A stretch of DNA of 64,000 nucleotides from Pycnopodia helianthoides (taxonomy: Eukaryota > Echinodermata > Asteroidea > Forcipulatida > Asteriidae), in the NCBI GenBank assembly GCA_032158295.1, contig CM063255.1:9390094-9454093 (forward strand), written 5' to 3'. The stretch's first letter is position 1, and every line of letters begins with the position of its first letter. Below the pieces are notes generated by a model, which searched no databases, was not told where the DNA came from, and saw only the letters and a list, made by a program, of their open reading frames with translations. The position numbers and the translations under genes are program-made. This document shows, piece by piece, positions 32,611-45,192 of this stretch.

Positions 32611-33399
32611 ACCTCAAACCAATGTAAATTTTAACAAATTATTTGTATCACATAAAAACTAAAATTGTATTTAATATAAAAATTGCTACCATATAGCAAT
32701 TGTGTTTTTAGTTTCAAAGAATTGTGTATTTATTTTTTATTAAGATCTGATTTCCGTTTGATCTGTTTTCTCGTTTTCGATACCGTGAGACTTCTACAAG
32801 CAGTCTATGATAAATCCATGGAGACTTCAGACAAGTTTTCTGCACAGCATTTGCCCCCAAGCCAAGGTCATACTCCAAACCATTTGCAGCTTGACATAAG
32901 ACTCCCCACCAGGCCATAATAAATCAGTCCCACACTTTGCCCAGCGGGCAAACAAACTGTGAAATGCCTGAAAAAGGAAGCTGCATGTTTACTCACTGCA
33001 ACTCAAGGCATGTTTGTTCCCTACATTTTTTAAGGTCTTTTAATTGCTACATGGTGTGAACAAACACCACATGTACAGGTTTACATAATGTGTGTAGAAT
33101 GCTGTGTCAGAGCCCATCAGGAATTCCTCTGGGGGGAATTCACAAGACCCCCCCCCCCTTTCAGCTCATCATGTTAAAACCAGATTTTTGTTTAGGAAGA
33201 CCAAAATTAAAAACAAATACTACCTCAACAGTATAACAGTTGAACTGTTTGAATTTTAACACAAGTCACAAGCACAAACAGAAGATTTAAATGTTATTTG
33301 TGTTACGGGCACTTACCCATAATTCAATACTCAACGGAAATGTAAGACATTTTATCCGGACCATTAGAGCCAGCCTGCTCTATGGTCAGACTGAAAGTC

Positions 33400-33480
33400 A
33401 ACATTTGAACAGAAACACAAGACCGCCAGACTTCTCCAGTTGTGAGTTTACTGGCCCAATTGCCCACCCGACCCACTGGC
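33400..33480 (-). repeat. Family G repeat, fragment
   Basis: AACACAAGACCGCCAGACTT, CTCCAGTTGTGAGTTTACTG and GGCCCAATTG match family G in inverse orientation. Confidence 0.6.
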
Positions 33481-33667
33481 TACTTTATCCCTTTCCACAG
33501 ATGTTTGATTGTTCATATTTATTGCATCAAGAATTTACATACACACATAGTCCCATGCTAGTGACAATGTTGGCAGGAAACCCCAAAATATGGACCAGTG
33601 ACAAAGCTGGCCGACCAGCGGAATGACAAGCATTTTCATCTAGAAAATGAGTTCTCTGATTTGTTAA

Positions 33668-34051
33668 AGGAACATTACAGAGTTGGTAAGAAAAAAAACT
33701 TGTAAAATATGCTTTTTGATCACAGATTTACATAAAACTTACCAGTCTAATGATGATGATAGTAGAAAACATCCCTTGAAAAATTTCTGTCTGAAATGCC
33801 ATGTTTGATGAGAAATTAATAAACTAATTTTCCGATTGGAGTTTATCGCTCAGTGAGTGTTTTATTCATTTGTTGAATCTATATGATTTCATGCAAATGT
33901 GTAATCGGTTTTTCACTATTTTCTCGTGACCCAGATGGCTGATCGATCTCAAACTTCTACAGGTTTGTCAGTTTATGTATGGTGGATTACATAAAGTGCT
34001 TACACTGCCAGCAACAGTTTTGTTAGCAAAAACCAATTCTGTAATGTTCCT
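33668..34051. mobile_element. TTAA-flanked small element (family E), copy 2
   Basis: The flanks are TTAA at 33664-33667 and 34052-34055. By eye it is very close to copies 1 and 4, including the central TCGCTCAGTGAGTG palindrome. Confidence 0.9.
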
Positions 34052-34082
34052 TTAAGATCAGGAAAACAGTGCAGGGAAGATA

Positions 34083-34443
34083 AAGAAAGTGGATACTTTG
34101 GGTATTTACTCAAGAAATACATCACCATAAAAACTTACTGGGTAATGAGCACCCAGAGCTAGTTTAACACACTGTGAGAAACGGCTCCCTCTGAAGTAAT
34201 GTTGTTTTGAGAAAGAGGTAAGTTCTCATTAAAATATTTGAATCTGAGAAAGGCTTCAGGCATGAAGCCTTAATCAGGCATCTGAAAGCACACAATTCTA
34301 TGCAACAAGGTTGTTTTTTCTTCTTCATTATTTTCTTGCAACTTCGATGACCAATTGAGTTGAATGTGCTTTTTCATGCATTGTTAGGATACACCAAGTG
34401 AGGATACTAGTCTTTGACAATTACCAAAAAGTATACCCTGCCT
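34083..34443. mobile_element. TTAA-type small element (family D)
   Basis: Family words GTGAGAAACGGCTCCCTCTG, GTTGTTTTGAGAAAGAGG and CTTGCAACTTCGATGACCAA are present. It ends AGTATACCCTGCCT followed by TTAA at 34444-34447. The left end is less well preserved. Confidence 0.75.
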
Positions 34444-34654
34444 TTAAATGCAATAGAAGTTTTTAGTCTGCCGCAACCAGTGGACTGAATGATAATACAG
34501 TAGTTCGTCTGCTCTCCGATGAGAGATCTCTTCCATTCTTTACCTGCTTCCACTGTTTTTCAGAATTCTAGTGGTCACCGTTTTTACTTATATTTTGCTG
34601 TATTTCCTAACTCTGCAAATTTATGTATTTTTAGCATGAGATAGCTACAATTTC

Positions 34655-34895
34655 TATAAATAGCAATAAATCAAATTCAATTCAATTCAATTCAATTCAA
34701 TTCAATTGAGATCCGCTACAATTTCTATAGATAGCAATAAACCAAATTCAATTCAATTCAATTGAGATCCGCTACAATTTCTATAGATAGCAATAAACCA
34801 AATTCAACTCAATTAAATTCAATTGAGATCTGCTATTCTTATTTCTATAGATAGCAATAAACCAAATTCAATTCAATTCAATTCAATTCCGTTAC
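34655..34895. repeat. Tandem repeat of about 65-80 bp with ATTCA pentamer runs
   Basis: Four units each contain CTACAATTTCTATA(A/G)ATAGC or a variant, then AATAAACCAAATTCAATTCA, followed by pentamer runs of varying length. Confidence 0.85.
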
Positions 34896-35564
34896 CTGCA
34901 GTGCTACTGTGATAACCAAACTGAACCCCTCCAACAATACCAAAGTCTGAGATCCAAACCTATGCATGTAGCAAGTAGCAGAGTGTAATTTTTATGTTAT
35001 TTGTATTTTTAAAAAAATCATGTGGTCTTTTGGCAACAGCTGCCTGTGAAGCCACACATCAGTTTTGCCAGCTGCTAGACTTGTTGATACAGCATGCACG
35101 GGATCCACCAACACAACACGTGTACATATACAACAACAAGTCCAAGATTGTCAATGAAATCAAGTTTAACCCTAACCACTCAACACTTCTGCAGTTTAGT
35201 GTCACGGGCAGTTCACACGTGTCACCATCAATTACCACGGGCAAGAGAAATGTTGACTCTTAGGGTCACGCAGCTGGCGAAAGTTTCACTTCTAGCAACA
35301 AGAAGGAGATGTCCTTAAATGTATTTATGTAACTTCTCTGCTGCAAAGATCCTCTCTCCGGTGGTGGTGGGGGGGGGGGGGAAGGGGGTCACTTCGAAGA
35401 CCTTGGGGTGTCAAAGATAGGTACCCTGTCAGAATAGACTGTGTAAGTCGCCCGACAGAAAGGTCACCTTTGGGTTTCCGGGCACTTCTGATCCATCAGC
35501 TATGGGAGATTAAAGTGGGTGTAATTTTGCGTGCTTTTTTTTTGGGGGGGGGGTCGTTAAGCAA

Positions 35565-35665
35565 AGAAAATTGGATGAGAGAGGGACTTGAACCTTCAAC
35601 CTCCCGAAACGTGCTGGAAGTTGCAGGTTCAAGTCCCAATCTAGTCAATTTTCTTCGTTTTTAAC
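35565..35665. repeat. SINE-related inverted segment
   Basis: AAGAAAATTGGATGAGAGAG, ACTTGAACCTTCAACCTCCC and the near-inverse GGTTCAAGTCCCAATCTAG, TCAATTTTCTTCG form an inverted pair around a tRNA-like box B. It resembles S2 at 58850-58990. Confidence 0.55.
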
Positions 35666-37265
35666 CCCAAATTATTTCAAATTTACCTGGTCACTCAGTT
35701 TTCCCTTGTGGTTTATTGCTTGTTTATTTTTTTTTGTCACATTACTTTTTCCAACCCCCCCCCCAAATAAAAAAATATATTGGTGGAATGGTTACATTTA
35801 ATACTAGAAAAGGAATTTAGTAAAGTTAAAATATGGAAAATGAAGAAATGTTCCTCGACCTCCAACATCCGGTTTGGTTTGCTGATTGGTCGAGATCTTG
35901 GATTTGCGACGTTCAAAAAGGGAAGTTGTAACCCACAAAAATCACGGACAATTAGGTCAGTCTTTGGGAAGTTTTTGGCTATTTTTTCTGTGATGATGTT
36001 TTAACCATGGAGGTAGAATTACCTCCATGTTTTAACTAAGTGTTCTAAATCGATTCACTACACATTGAAGATCAAATCTGTGCTCTCAAAATGTGCGTTT
36101 AATGATTTCTGAAAGTGGTATAAATTGGGCAAACCTAGTCACTAGTCTGATAAAAATTGGATATCTGCCTTTGCACTAATTTGCGCTTTATGTTCTGACC
36201 CTGCGACCAACGGGAGGGTGGAGGGTTACGGTTATCGCAACTAGGGTTTAGCAGCAGTGATGTGGTGCAATCTGGGCCAATCCTGGGCCAGAATCCTGCA
36301 CAATTCTGAACCCTTACTGGCCCATACATGTAGAAACACATGCTTTACAGAGTGCCAATATGTAAGCAGTTACATGTAGCACAGAAATCCACGGTAAGCA
36401 GGGCCTTGCAGTTGTACCCAGCTAGCAGCCAGCCATACTAGAAACACCAGGACAAACCCAAATTGATACATCAACATGCTTCAACCATTGCAGGTTGATC
36501 AAGCCTTGCTCTAAAGAAGAGCAAGGTCCTTGCTTTGTGCTTCAGAATTCACCATGCAACGTGTCAAATCGCATCTTTTTTCACTCCATCATTCACAGAT
36601 GAATTCACCAACAACTTGCTAAAAAACGTCTTTCAACACCCATGTAAGATCTCTTACCTTCAGTCGTCACTCTCACTCTTTCTCACTCAGTCTCGTCACA
36701 GATGATACAACCCATGATGGAGCAATCCCACACCGCATGAAATCCTTCACACACTGCCCCTGCAAGACAAGAAAGTGACCCCAGTCAACTAAAGTGAGGT
36801 ATGGGCAAAGGGACCCCTACAATTCAGCACTGTAAACAACACGCACAATAGGGCACACACTGAAACCCCCTGCTGAAAAAACAGCCCAGGGTCTCCGGAC
36901 CCAGTGAGGTATGATAAAGACTCCCTAATGCCAAGACACCAAGATAAGAACAAACAGGGACTGAGTGGTGTCAGTGGGGGCTGATGGAACACCCATTAAG
37001 AGTGAATAGGGGGAATTTCGGAAATGAATGACTTTTCAAGTACTCAACTTGTCAGTTTTGTTCTGGGGGTTTGCTCTTTTAAGACCTCCCAAGAGAGTTG
37101 AAGACTTCAATGTTTGGCAGTTAAAATGTACCATGGAGGAAGGAGGGGTTAGGGACAGCACTGTCAATGGTTTCCAGAGCAATACAAAATTGCGGCGATC
37201 AAAACAAGCAAGAGTGATATTTGAGGGCTTCAAATGATATGTTAATAATAACAAACAAAGCTAAA

Positions 37266-37500
37266 GTAGTCCAGGCGGATTTCCTACCTCCCGCCCGCCC
37301 GGGTAGTAGTTAATAAGCAGGACAGTTCTTTTCAGAACTGAGAAGTCTCCCGAATTCCGAAATCTACTTAGCGGTAGTAGAATAAATAGCAAGACAAGTT
37401 CTCTAAAGAACAAAATCTACACAGCAAAGTAGATATTTATACACATGGTGTTACCGCAAACAGAATATATATTGATACCTCACCATGCAATGCCTCAAAA
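37266..37500. repeat. Dispersed repeat P, copy
   Basis: GGACAGTTCTTTTCAGAACT, CTCTAAAGAACAAAATCTAC and CACATGGTGTTACCGCAAAC match the blocks of the copies at 32340-32610 and 42665-42945. Confidence 0.65.
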
Positions 37501-37559
37501 ACCATAATAATACTGAGTTCTTATAAAGCGCTTTATCACACCAATTGGCATCTCAAAGC

Positions 37560-37765
37560 ACTCAGAGTTTTTTTCCTGCAAGGTATGCGGAGCTATGTTT
37601 TGAAGTATGAGACCTGTTCCTTTACACAGCACCATGTAATGGTTTACAAGGTGCTTTGGCACAATATGCTGCCGGTCAAACCAGGAATACCGGGGCAAAC
37701 CCCTTCTCTTGACAATAAGTGTAACTGGGTTCTTTTACGTGCATTATACACATGTAATTTTCTTG
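37560..37765 (-). repeat. SINE-like repeat (S1), tail part
   Basis: TGTAATGGTTTACAAGGTGC, GCACAATATGCTGCCGGTCA and GGTTCTTTTACGTGCATTA match the S1 body on the minus strand. The tRNA-like head is absent. Confidence 0.65.
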
Positions 37766-38239
37766 ACTGTGACAGTATTTTATAGATTCTTTAAATAAAA
37801 AGTTGTATTCCATTAAGGTGATCAGGCCTTGCGCTTCAGCTTTTTGTAAAGTAGCCCGCTGGGCCAGTAAACTGTGCATTTTACTTGACCCAAGGAAGTT
37901 TTAGTAGCCCAGATTTTAAACAGGAATTGCCATAAATGTAATGTTCTGATGTGTTTATTTTAACGATCACAACCAGTTTAATGATCAAATGAAGTTATAT
38001 TCACACACTCAATAACGATTAACACATTTTATACATTAATTATTCGCATCTGAAAAGGAAGAAATGAGCATTTTAAACAAGTAGGTTGCACAGTTTTTAG
38101 TTGCCCACAGGGCAAGTTGAGAAGTGGTGTTTACTAGCCCATAGCATTTTTAACTAGACAATGTACGCTGGGCTAGTGTTAAGGGCGAGCCCTGGTGATC
38201 CCTCTCCTGCCACTTCCCAGGTCAGGTTGTACCATAAAC

Positions 38240-38660
38240 TTGGGTGTGATCCTCGTTATACGGCAGTTACAGCCAGGTTGAATAGCTTCAAACTAGTAGA
38301 TGGTTCAGTTTGTAGAGCTCTAGCACGTTAATCCGGAGGTCAGAGGTTAAAATTCTGTGCCCGTAAATTTTCTTTGTTCAACCAAAAATTAGTATTTTAT
38401 TGAGACAGAAATATTCCTCTGGAGGATTTGATGTATGATTTTCATAACCAATGATAGAAACTATAAACTAGTAATCATTAAGTTTTTATTGACACTTTCA
38501 TATCCTGTACTGTATCGAATTAACAATCAAGTACAAATGACACTTGACCCCAGGCCCGAGGCCAGTGATTTTAGCGTTGGGCCAGCAAACTCACGACCGA
38601 ACAAATCCGGCGGTCTTGTGTTTTTCAATAGAGAGAACACCTCACTATTAAGATGAAGTT
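38240..38660. repeat. SINE-like S2 fragment plus family G fragment
   Basis: GATGGTTCAGTTTGTAGAGC, TCTAGCACGTTAATCCGGAG and GTCAGAGGTTAAAATTC (38300-38360) are an S2 head on the plus strand. From 38545, CAGGCCCGAGGCCAGTGATT, GCGTTGGGCCAGCAAACTC and GGCGGTCTTGTGTTTTTC form a family G left half. Confidence 0.65.
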
Positions 38661-39689
38661 CAAATGTTGACTTTGAGTCTGATACATATATACTGTGGCG
38701 AGCTGTGCCGTTGTTGGCGCACTACTAGCCATGGCCTACATGACTTTGTGATCACGCCAGGAAGCCAGGATGACAGCACGTTCCGATCACATGCACCCCA
38801 CATGCACACATCATGGCCTATAATATACTTAGTGCGTGCCTAGGCGTTGCTGCTGTGCTAGCCGTTGTTAATTAGAGAATTAATGATTTGATTTGGTCGG
38901 TCTTAGACTAGCCAGCAACCAGGGAAGTCAATACATGTAATTATCGCTAGCTACACCATAGAGCAACTCAAAATTCTTTCCCGCCAAACAGTTATCTATA
39001 GTCAGTAGGACTAGTAGTATACGTGAACATGTAAGTAAGAGTTGTTATCCCCAATAAAACGTTTCATTCCCGTTAAACTCAGAAGCTCTATCCACCTTTC
39101 TTAATTTGTGTTCCGTTTGTGCTTTTTGTCCTTCCGTGATGATTAAGACTGCATAGCTAGGGTAACTGGTAGCAAAGGCAGGTTACAATACTATCAACAA
39201 ACTGTGCCCATAAGACAATTGTTCTCTTTAGTGCCTGTTGTTGTTCAAATGAAAACAGTTTATACAGGTTGGATGTTAAACGGTGTGGATAGTTTGAACT
39301 CATTTCGATTCTGGGTCTTGTAAAAACAAATGTGGTCAATATATATTCGGTTTGCGGTACACCATGTGTATAAATATCTACTTTGCTGTATTATAGATTT
39401 TGATCTTTATTGAACTGATGTTTATTCTACACATGGTGTTACCGCAAACCAAATTGATACCTCACCATGCAATGCCTCAAAAACCATAATTGTGGTCAAG
39501 TCAAAATTTTGAGCAACAGGCCCTGCCTCCTTGCCCCGCCCCCCTATATAACCCCTGAATGTATGTACCAAAAGTCAAAGACACACAATCCATTCACTAC
39601 TTTACCATCTCCTGTTATACAGGTGGTACTACATTACAGCCTTGTGATATGACATGGCCGAGCGATGAAGAGCACAGGATTCAAGCTCT

Positions 39690-39872
39690 GAGCCCAATTT
39701 CATAGAGCTGCTTAAAAGCACAAAAAGTAGCTAAGCACAACAAAATGATGCTTACCAGAATAAGGTTACCAGCCAAACTACCATGTCGAGTGTACAATTT
39801 GTGACTGGTATCTTGCTGTTTCTACTTACCAGACAATTTTTTCTTTAAAAGCAGCTCTATGAAATTTGGCCC
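39690..39872. mobile_element. Palindromic family A repeat
   Basis: It spans GAGCCCAATTTCATAGAGCT to AGCTCTATGAAATTTGGCCC with the standard inner arms. It sits directly before an S1 SINE copy. Confidence 0.85.
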
Positions 39873-39879
39873 TGGTGTT

Positions 39880-40195
39880 TCTAATCAGCAGAGTGTGGGT
39901 TTGAGTCCCGTTTTGGACATGTGTTCTTGTGCAAGACAGGAAGCTTTACGTCCTCCAATGGGGCGTAAAGCCATAGGTCCTGTTTATTGTGTAGTGCATG
40001 TAAAAGAACCCAGTTACACTTAGCACTAAGAGAAGGGGTTTGCTGGCAGTGGCTGCTGAATGTGCCCAAGGCACCTTGTTAACCTTTACATAATATAAGG
40101 TGCTACATAAATTGGTCTCATAATTCAAAAATTCACAACCAGAGTCTTAAAACGTTTAATGTAAGTTCAAGCGCCTTAAGTACCTTATATTATTA
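39880..40195 (+). repeat. SINE-like repeat (S1)
   Basis: CTGGTGTTTCTAATCAGCAG, GTGGGTTTGAGTCCCGTTTT, GGGCGTAAAGCCATAGGTCC and GCATGTAAAAGAACCCAG occur in order. The copy ends near a TATTATTATTA run. The 5' end of the head is missing, as if family A sequence had replaced it. Confidence 0.75.
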
Positions 40196-40539
40196 TTATG
40201 TAGTATACAAAATGTATTCTCACACAAGTTTATGAGTGCAATGTGGATGGCCTTGCCGTGAGTGTTGAAAGTCAATTATAAAAGGCTGTATTTTGTATGG
40301 TAATTATAATATTGTGTAAAGAGATTTTGTAGATAAGGGTAGTTACATGTACAAATTGGTTTTTAATCTTCTCATTACTGTCTAACCAAGCCTTTCTCTA
40401 CTATTCCTACCTCTATGGTCTAACAATCAATCATCCACATTGTTTGAATGCTAGATAGTACATGTACACTGCCAGCTTGCAATGTGATATATAACGTGAG
40501 CACATGTATGGTGAGTGCAGTCCTTGTGGAGGTATGGCT

Positions 40540-41410
40540 CTATACCCATGATCACTGCCTTGGTGCCCCTTGGAATGTTCTATACCAATGATCACTGCCT
40601 TGGTGCCCCTTGGAATGTTCTATACCAATGATCACTGCCTTGGTGCCCCTTGGAATGTTCTATACCAATGATCACTGCCTTGGTGCCCCTTGGAATGTTC
40701 TATACCATGATCACTGCCTTGGTGCCTCTTGGAATGTTCTATACCAATGATCACTGCCTTGGTGCCCCTTGGAATGTTCTATACCAATGATCACTGCCTT
40801 GGTGCCCCTTGGAATGTTTTATACCAATGATCACTGCCTTGGTGCCCTTGGAATGTTCTATACCAATGTCACTGCCTTGGTGCCCTTGGAATGTTCTATA
40901 CCAATGATCACTGCCTTGGTGCCCCTTGGAATGTTCTATACCAATGATCACTGCCTTGGTGCCCCTTGGAATGTTCTATACCAATGATCACTGCCTTGGT
41001 GCCCCTTGGAATGTTCTATACCAAAGATCACTGCCTTGGTGCCCCTTGGAATGTTCTATACCAATGATCACTGCCTTGGTGCCCCTTGGAATGTTCTATA
41101 CCAATGATCACTGCCTTGGTGCCCCTTGGAATGTTCTATACCAATGATCACTGCCTTGGTGCCCCTTGGAATGTTCTATACCAATGATCACTGCCTTGGT
41201 GCCCTTGGAATGTTTATACAATGATCACTGCCTTGGTGCCCCTTGGAATGTTCTATACCAATGATCACTGCCTTGGTGCCCCTTGGAATGTTCTATACCA
41301 ATGATCACTGCCTTGGTGCCCCTTGGAATGTTCTAAACCAATGATCACTGCCCTTGTGCCCCTTGGAATGTTCTACCTATGATCACTGCCTTGGTGCCCC
41401 TTGGAATGTT
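40540..41410. repeat. 40-bp minisatellite, about 22 copies
   Basis: The unit begins CTATACCAATGATCACTGCC and continues TTGGTGCCCCTTGGAATGTT. Most units are identical; a few carry one- to three-base deletions or single substitutions (for example CCAAAGATC, CTAAACC, CCCTTGTGCC). Open frames through the array are a consequence of the repeat, not evidence of a gene. Confidence 0.97.
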
Positions 41411-41922
41411 CCAGAAGAAATTTTAACTTGATAATCTTTGAGCTTTACGAGTTAAATTTTACAAGGTTAAAAGTTTTGTTTGCGTTCCGAGCCATCTGTC
41501 TATATGTTTTTCCTTCTATTATCTCCACTGTTTTGCTCGACTCTGGGGAGGGCACTTCTCATGGACACGGTGCAACTATTCCACTGTATCGTTGGAATAA
41601 GTCAGTTGTAACGGCGCCCTCTATCCACCATGGTTCAGGTAAATGTCACGGGTGATACGGAGAATGGCAATAGTCAAGTGATGAAATAACAGCGCCTATA
41701 GCACCAGGGCTCCATTTCACAAAGAGTAAAAGATTGATCTCAACATGTAAGTGCAAATCAATCTTAATTGCGAAGCAAAAGTGTGATGTCATAATACAAA
41801 TCACTACGGCGATACTGGCAACGCGCCTGAAGATGTATCTTAGTGCTTTGTGAAATCGACCCAGGACTACAGGTTCAGACGAAATTGATTAACAATGGCC
41901 TGATGATGCTTTAATCCTTTAA

Positions 41923-42240
41923 AGGGTATGTACAACATTGGTAAGGTTGACAATATGAATGTTCACAGATTTGCACATTAACTTACAGCCATGGTATAAA
42001 GATGGTCATGGTGAAAAACTTCCCTTGAAGTTATTGGTTTTGCTTGAAATGCTATAGTTTTTAGGAAATGAGTAAGACAATTAGTCTTTATCACGGTGAT
42101 AAAATCTGATATTTGAAAACAGTTAAAACATATAAGAGGGTTTTTCACTAATTTATCGCAACTACGATGACAGATTGAGCAGGTTTGTTATTTCATGTAT
42201 TGGGTCACCTCCATGGTCACACACATACAGTGCAGATAAT
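41923..42240. mobile_element. TTAA-type small element (family B)
   Basis: TTAA at 41919-41922 is followed by AGGGTATGTACAACATTGGT. The centre has TTATCACGGTGATAAAA. The interior matches the inverted copy at 61039-61385. The right end is degraded. Confidence 0.75.
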
Positions 42241-42664
42241 GGTCTAATCACTCTACCAGAGACTAATCACTCTATCACAATTTGCCAAAAAAAAAACACC
42301 AAAAAACAAACAAAACCAGCTGGACATATTTTGTAAATTATATTTGCAAGGACAATGACACCATGTAATTTACATTTAAATTGAAATGGGTTCTAATGGA
42401 GGATAATTTAAATTGAGAAAATGCAGTTATTTGTAGGCCGCTAAAAATTACAAAGGGCTTCAAAAGGTAGGGTCAAACGCAATCAATACATACTGGTATT
42501 CAATATAATGTAAGTACGTGCGCATACGCACAACTGTTGAGCATGGCATGCATATTCTTCGCGAAACGGGGCCCGAGGATGTGACAGGAATTGAAAGTTA
42601 ACAGAATTTTCCAACAGTATTATGCTTTTTAACAAAAAGGGCATTTATGAACGGGACTAAAAGA

Positions 42665-42945
42665 GTATATTTGGTTTGCGGTAACACCATGTGTATAAAC
42701 ATCTACTTTGCTGTGTAGATTTTGTTCTTTAGAGAACTTGTCTTGCTATTTATTCTACTATTGGGAGTAGATTTTCGGAATTCGGGAGACTTCTCAGTTC
42801 TGAAAAGAACTGTCCTGCTTATCAACTACTACCTGGGCGGGAGGTAGGAAATCAGCCTGGACTACTACTTTAGCTTTGTGGATCGGGGGGACTTCTCGTA
42901 AATAACTGCACTGCCGCGGAGTGAGTTCTTTTGGTCTGTAATAAA
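42665..42945. repeat. Dispersed repeat P, inverted copy
   Basis: GGTTTGCGGTAACACCATGT, CTACTTTGCTGTGTAGATTT, AGTTCTGAAAAGAACTGTCC and GCGGAGTGAGTTCTTTTGG are the inverse of the copy at 32340-32610. Confidence 0.7.
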
Positions 42946-43737
42946 ACCTTTTAAAGCCGTTTAAAACCTTGCAGGGTCCTTTATCGCATGGCCATGTCAC
43001 TGTCGGTTTTAAACGGCCGGTTAAGACCTTTGTCCTCTATCTACGGGGACTACCCTTTTATTCCCTTATTGGAAAACACCTAAAATCTTAACTTTCAAAC
43101 ACTTCCCAGAACCTGGTGTTGTACACCATCTCACCTTGCTTTGGGTTTTTATTTTCACTTTCAGTTTCATACCAGAATACTTTGTTTTCAAACTCAATAC
43201 TGTAAGCAGGAAGACAGGTACAGGCTATTGGTAAGCTATAAGAAAAAGTTCTGATTTCACTGTTCAGTCTGTAAAAAAAAAAAAAAACACCCAAAACCAC
43301 CTGCACGACAAAAGACAAAATATTTCTTGTATTTTCGCTTCATCTTGGCACCATTCTTTCAAAGATTTAATTTATTTGAGACTTCAAAGCTCTACAAAGC
43401 CAGCAACTATTTAGTCTGGGTTATTCCTCCAGGAAAAAAACTAATCACAAATTGAATAATAAAAAGGCCCTCATCCTCCTCTTAAAAAAAAACCCAGGAC
43501 AATCAACTGGTGAATTGTTATTACTTTGCCTATTTATAAGAGACTCTAAGATTGTTTTTAAATGAGCATCAGTCTGTATAAATGTCTTGGGCCCTGGTTT
43601 TCCACATCCTCCCCCATTCATCAAAGCAGCCTCCATCATTCCTCCACAATTGAAGCCACACAAGCAGGGGCCCTGTCTGTGTGTTTAATCACCTGCACCT
43701 CAACAAAACCCTTTTGACAGCATTTATTACCAGTCCT

Positions 43738-43979
43738 GGGGCCAATTTCAAAGAGCTGCTAAGCACAACAATTTGCTTAGCATGAAATTTCTTCATTGAT
43801 AAAAACAGGATTACCAATCAAATTTCCACGTGATTTTCAGGATAAGCAAACAGCAGCTGAATACCAGTAACAAGCAATATGCAACACATGGAAATTTGGT
43901 TGGTAACCCTGTTTTTATCAAGGAAGAAATTTCATGCTAAGCAAATTTTTGTGCTTAACAGCTCTATGAAATTGGGCCC
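43738..43979. mobile_element. Palindromic family A repeat, near-complete hairpin
   Basis: It spans GGGGCCAATTTCAAAGAGCT to AGCTCTATGAAATTGGGCCC. The inner arms GAAATTTCTTCATTGATAAA-AACAGG and CCTGTTTTTATCAAGGAAGA also pair, so nearly the whole 240 bp can fold on itself. Confidence 0.85.
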
Positions 43980-44139
43980 TGGTCATTTAAAAAAGCCACA
44001 TGGTTCATCACACCATACAAAAACTGTGTTGACTGAAACCACAAACCCCTGTGATAAAAACAGTTTGCTCCAGCTATGTAGCACATGCACACACAGACCC
44101 TGGGAGTTCAAAGAAAAAGCCTGTGGCCATAACTCTTAA

Positions 44140-45192
44140 AGGCAAAGTATACCTTTGGGTTTTGGAACTGTTTGATTGTTTTTAAAATCCTTTATCAGTG
44201 AATGATTTCCCTTGTATTATAGTAGAGCAAAATGCTACACAAAATACATCAGTTGCTACTAAAAAGAATCACAAATTTGCTTCTCAATATTGGCCATTCA
44301 GTGTGCACAAAACAAGTTCAGTCAAAATAGTTTTCTATGCAAAAACTGCTGGACAAAATCGTTCCCTGTAACCTGTGAAAATTTCATTTCAAAAGGGTGC
44401 TAGCATTTTTGAGATATGGCTGAAAATGTGGAGGGGTTATGACCACGCAGGAAGAATAATCCATCACTGAAATACACAACCTGAAAGTGAAAAACGTTTC
44501 ATGCAGTAAACGTTTCTCAGATTGAAATATTGTTGAATCCCTCTCTCCTAAACCACATTCGTTTAAAAGGAATTGTTTCTCCAAATGTTATAATAAGGCC
44601 GAGTAAAAAAAGAAACATGTTTAGCGTCCAGGTTTCTAAAAAAAAGGAAGGAGGAGGAGCTTTTTATTTTTTATTTTTTATTTCAAGATGGCCGCCATTC
44701 TTTTTTAAAATTCAAATATCCATTGTTTTTTCTACTGTTCAAACACACAATACATAAAAGAAACATGTTGGACAAGACATTGAACATGTCCTGACTTTTT
44801 AAAAAAGAGGAGGAGACAGGGTGCTACTATTTTACTATTTTTCCAATTTTTTGCTATTTTTTCCAAATGCTAAATATGGCTGGCCAAGGTATATTTATTC
44901 CAGATTTTGTGCTATTTTAGTGTACTGATGCAGTGTATGGCAAAACAAATGATTTGTATCACTTAAGTCAAATTTCCTTTTTTTTTTTTTTTTTTCCCTT
45001 TTTTTTTCCTTTTTTTTTTTTTTAAATACTAAAGTATTAAAAGGTAGCGGCGCCAAAAAGGAGGCGGGCGGGGACGCTAAACATGTTTTTTTTTTTTCTG
45101 GGCCTAAATTATCAACAGCTGCAGTGCTTCTTACCAAGTAAGTTTTTAAGGTCATTCATTTCTGGAGTAATAACCAAAGGTATATCCTCCCT
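44140..45192. mobile_element. TTAA-flanked small element (family C), copy 3, interrupted
   Basis: The flanks are TTAA at 44136-44139 and 45193-45196. The left end AGGCAAAGTATACCTTTGGG and right end ACCAAAGGTATATCCTCCCT are family C termini. About 476 bp of foreign sequence (44613-45088) lies inside, and an extra A/T-rich block precedes ACCTGTGAAAATTTCATTTC. Confidence 0.8.
44613..45088. mobile_element. Nested element with exact 17-bp terminal inverted repeats
   Basis: AAACATGTTTAGCGTCC at 44613-44629 and its exact inverse GGACGCTAAACATGTTT at 45072-45088 bound the insertion. The interior includes CAAGATGGCCGCCATT, long T runs near 44979-45024 and no coding frame. The flanks are A-rich on the left and T-rich on the right, so the target duplication cannot be read. 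Confidence 0.75.

Noticed and set aside
40751..41147. Repetitive open frames (ECSIPMITALVPLGMF type and its antisense counterpart)
   Set aside because: They are translations of the 40-bp minisatellite. Frames shift with every short unit deletion, so there is no gene.
40540..41410. CRISPR-like array
   Set aside because: The units are directly contiguous with no unique spacers, and the genome is animal.
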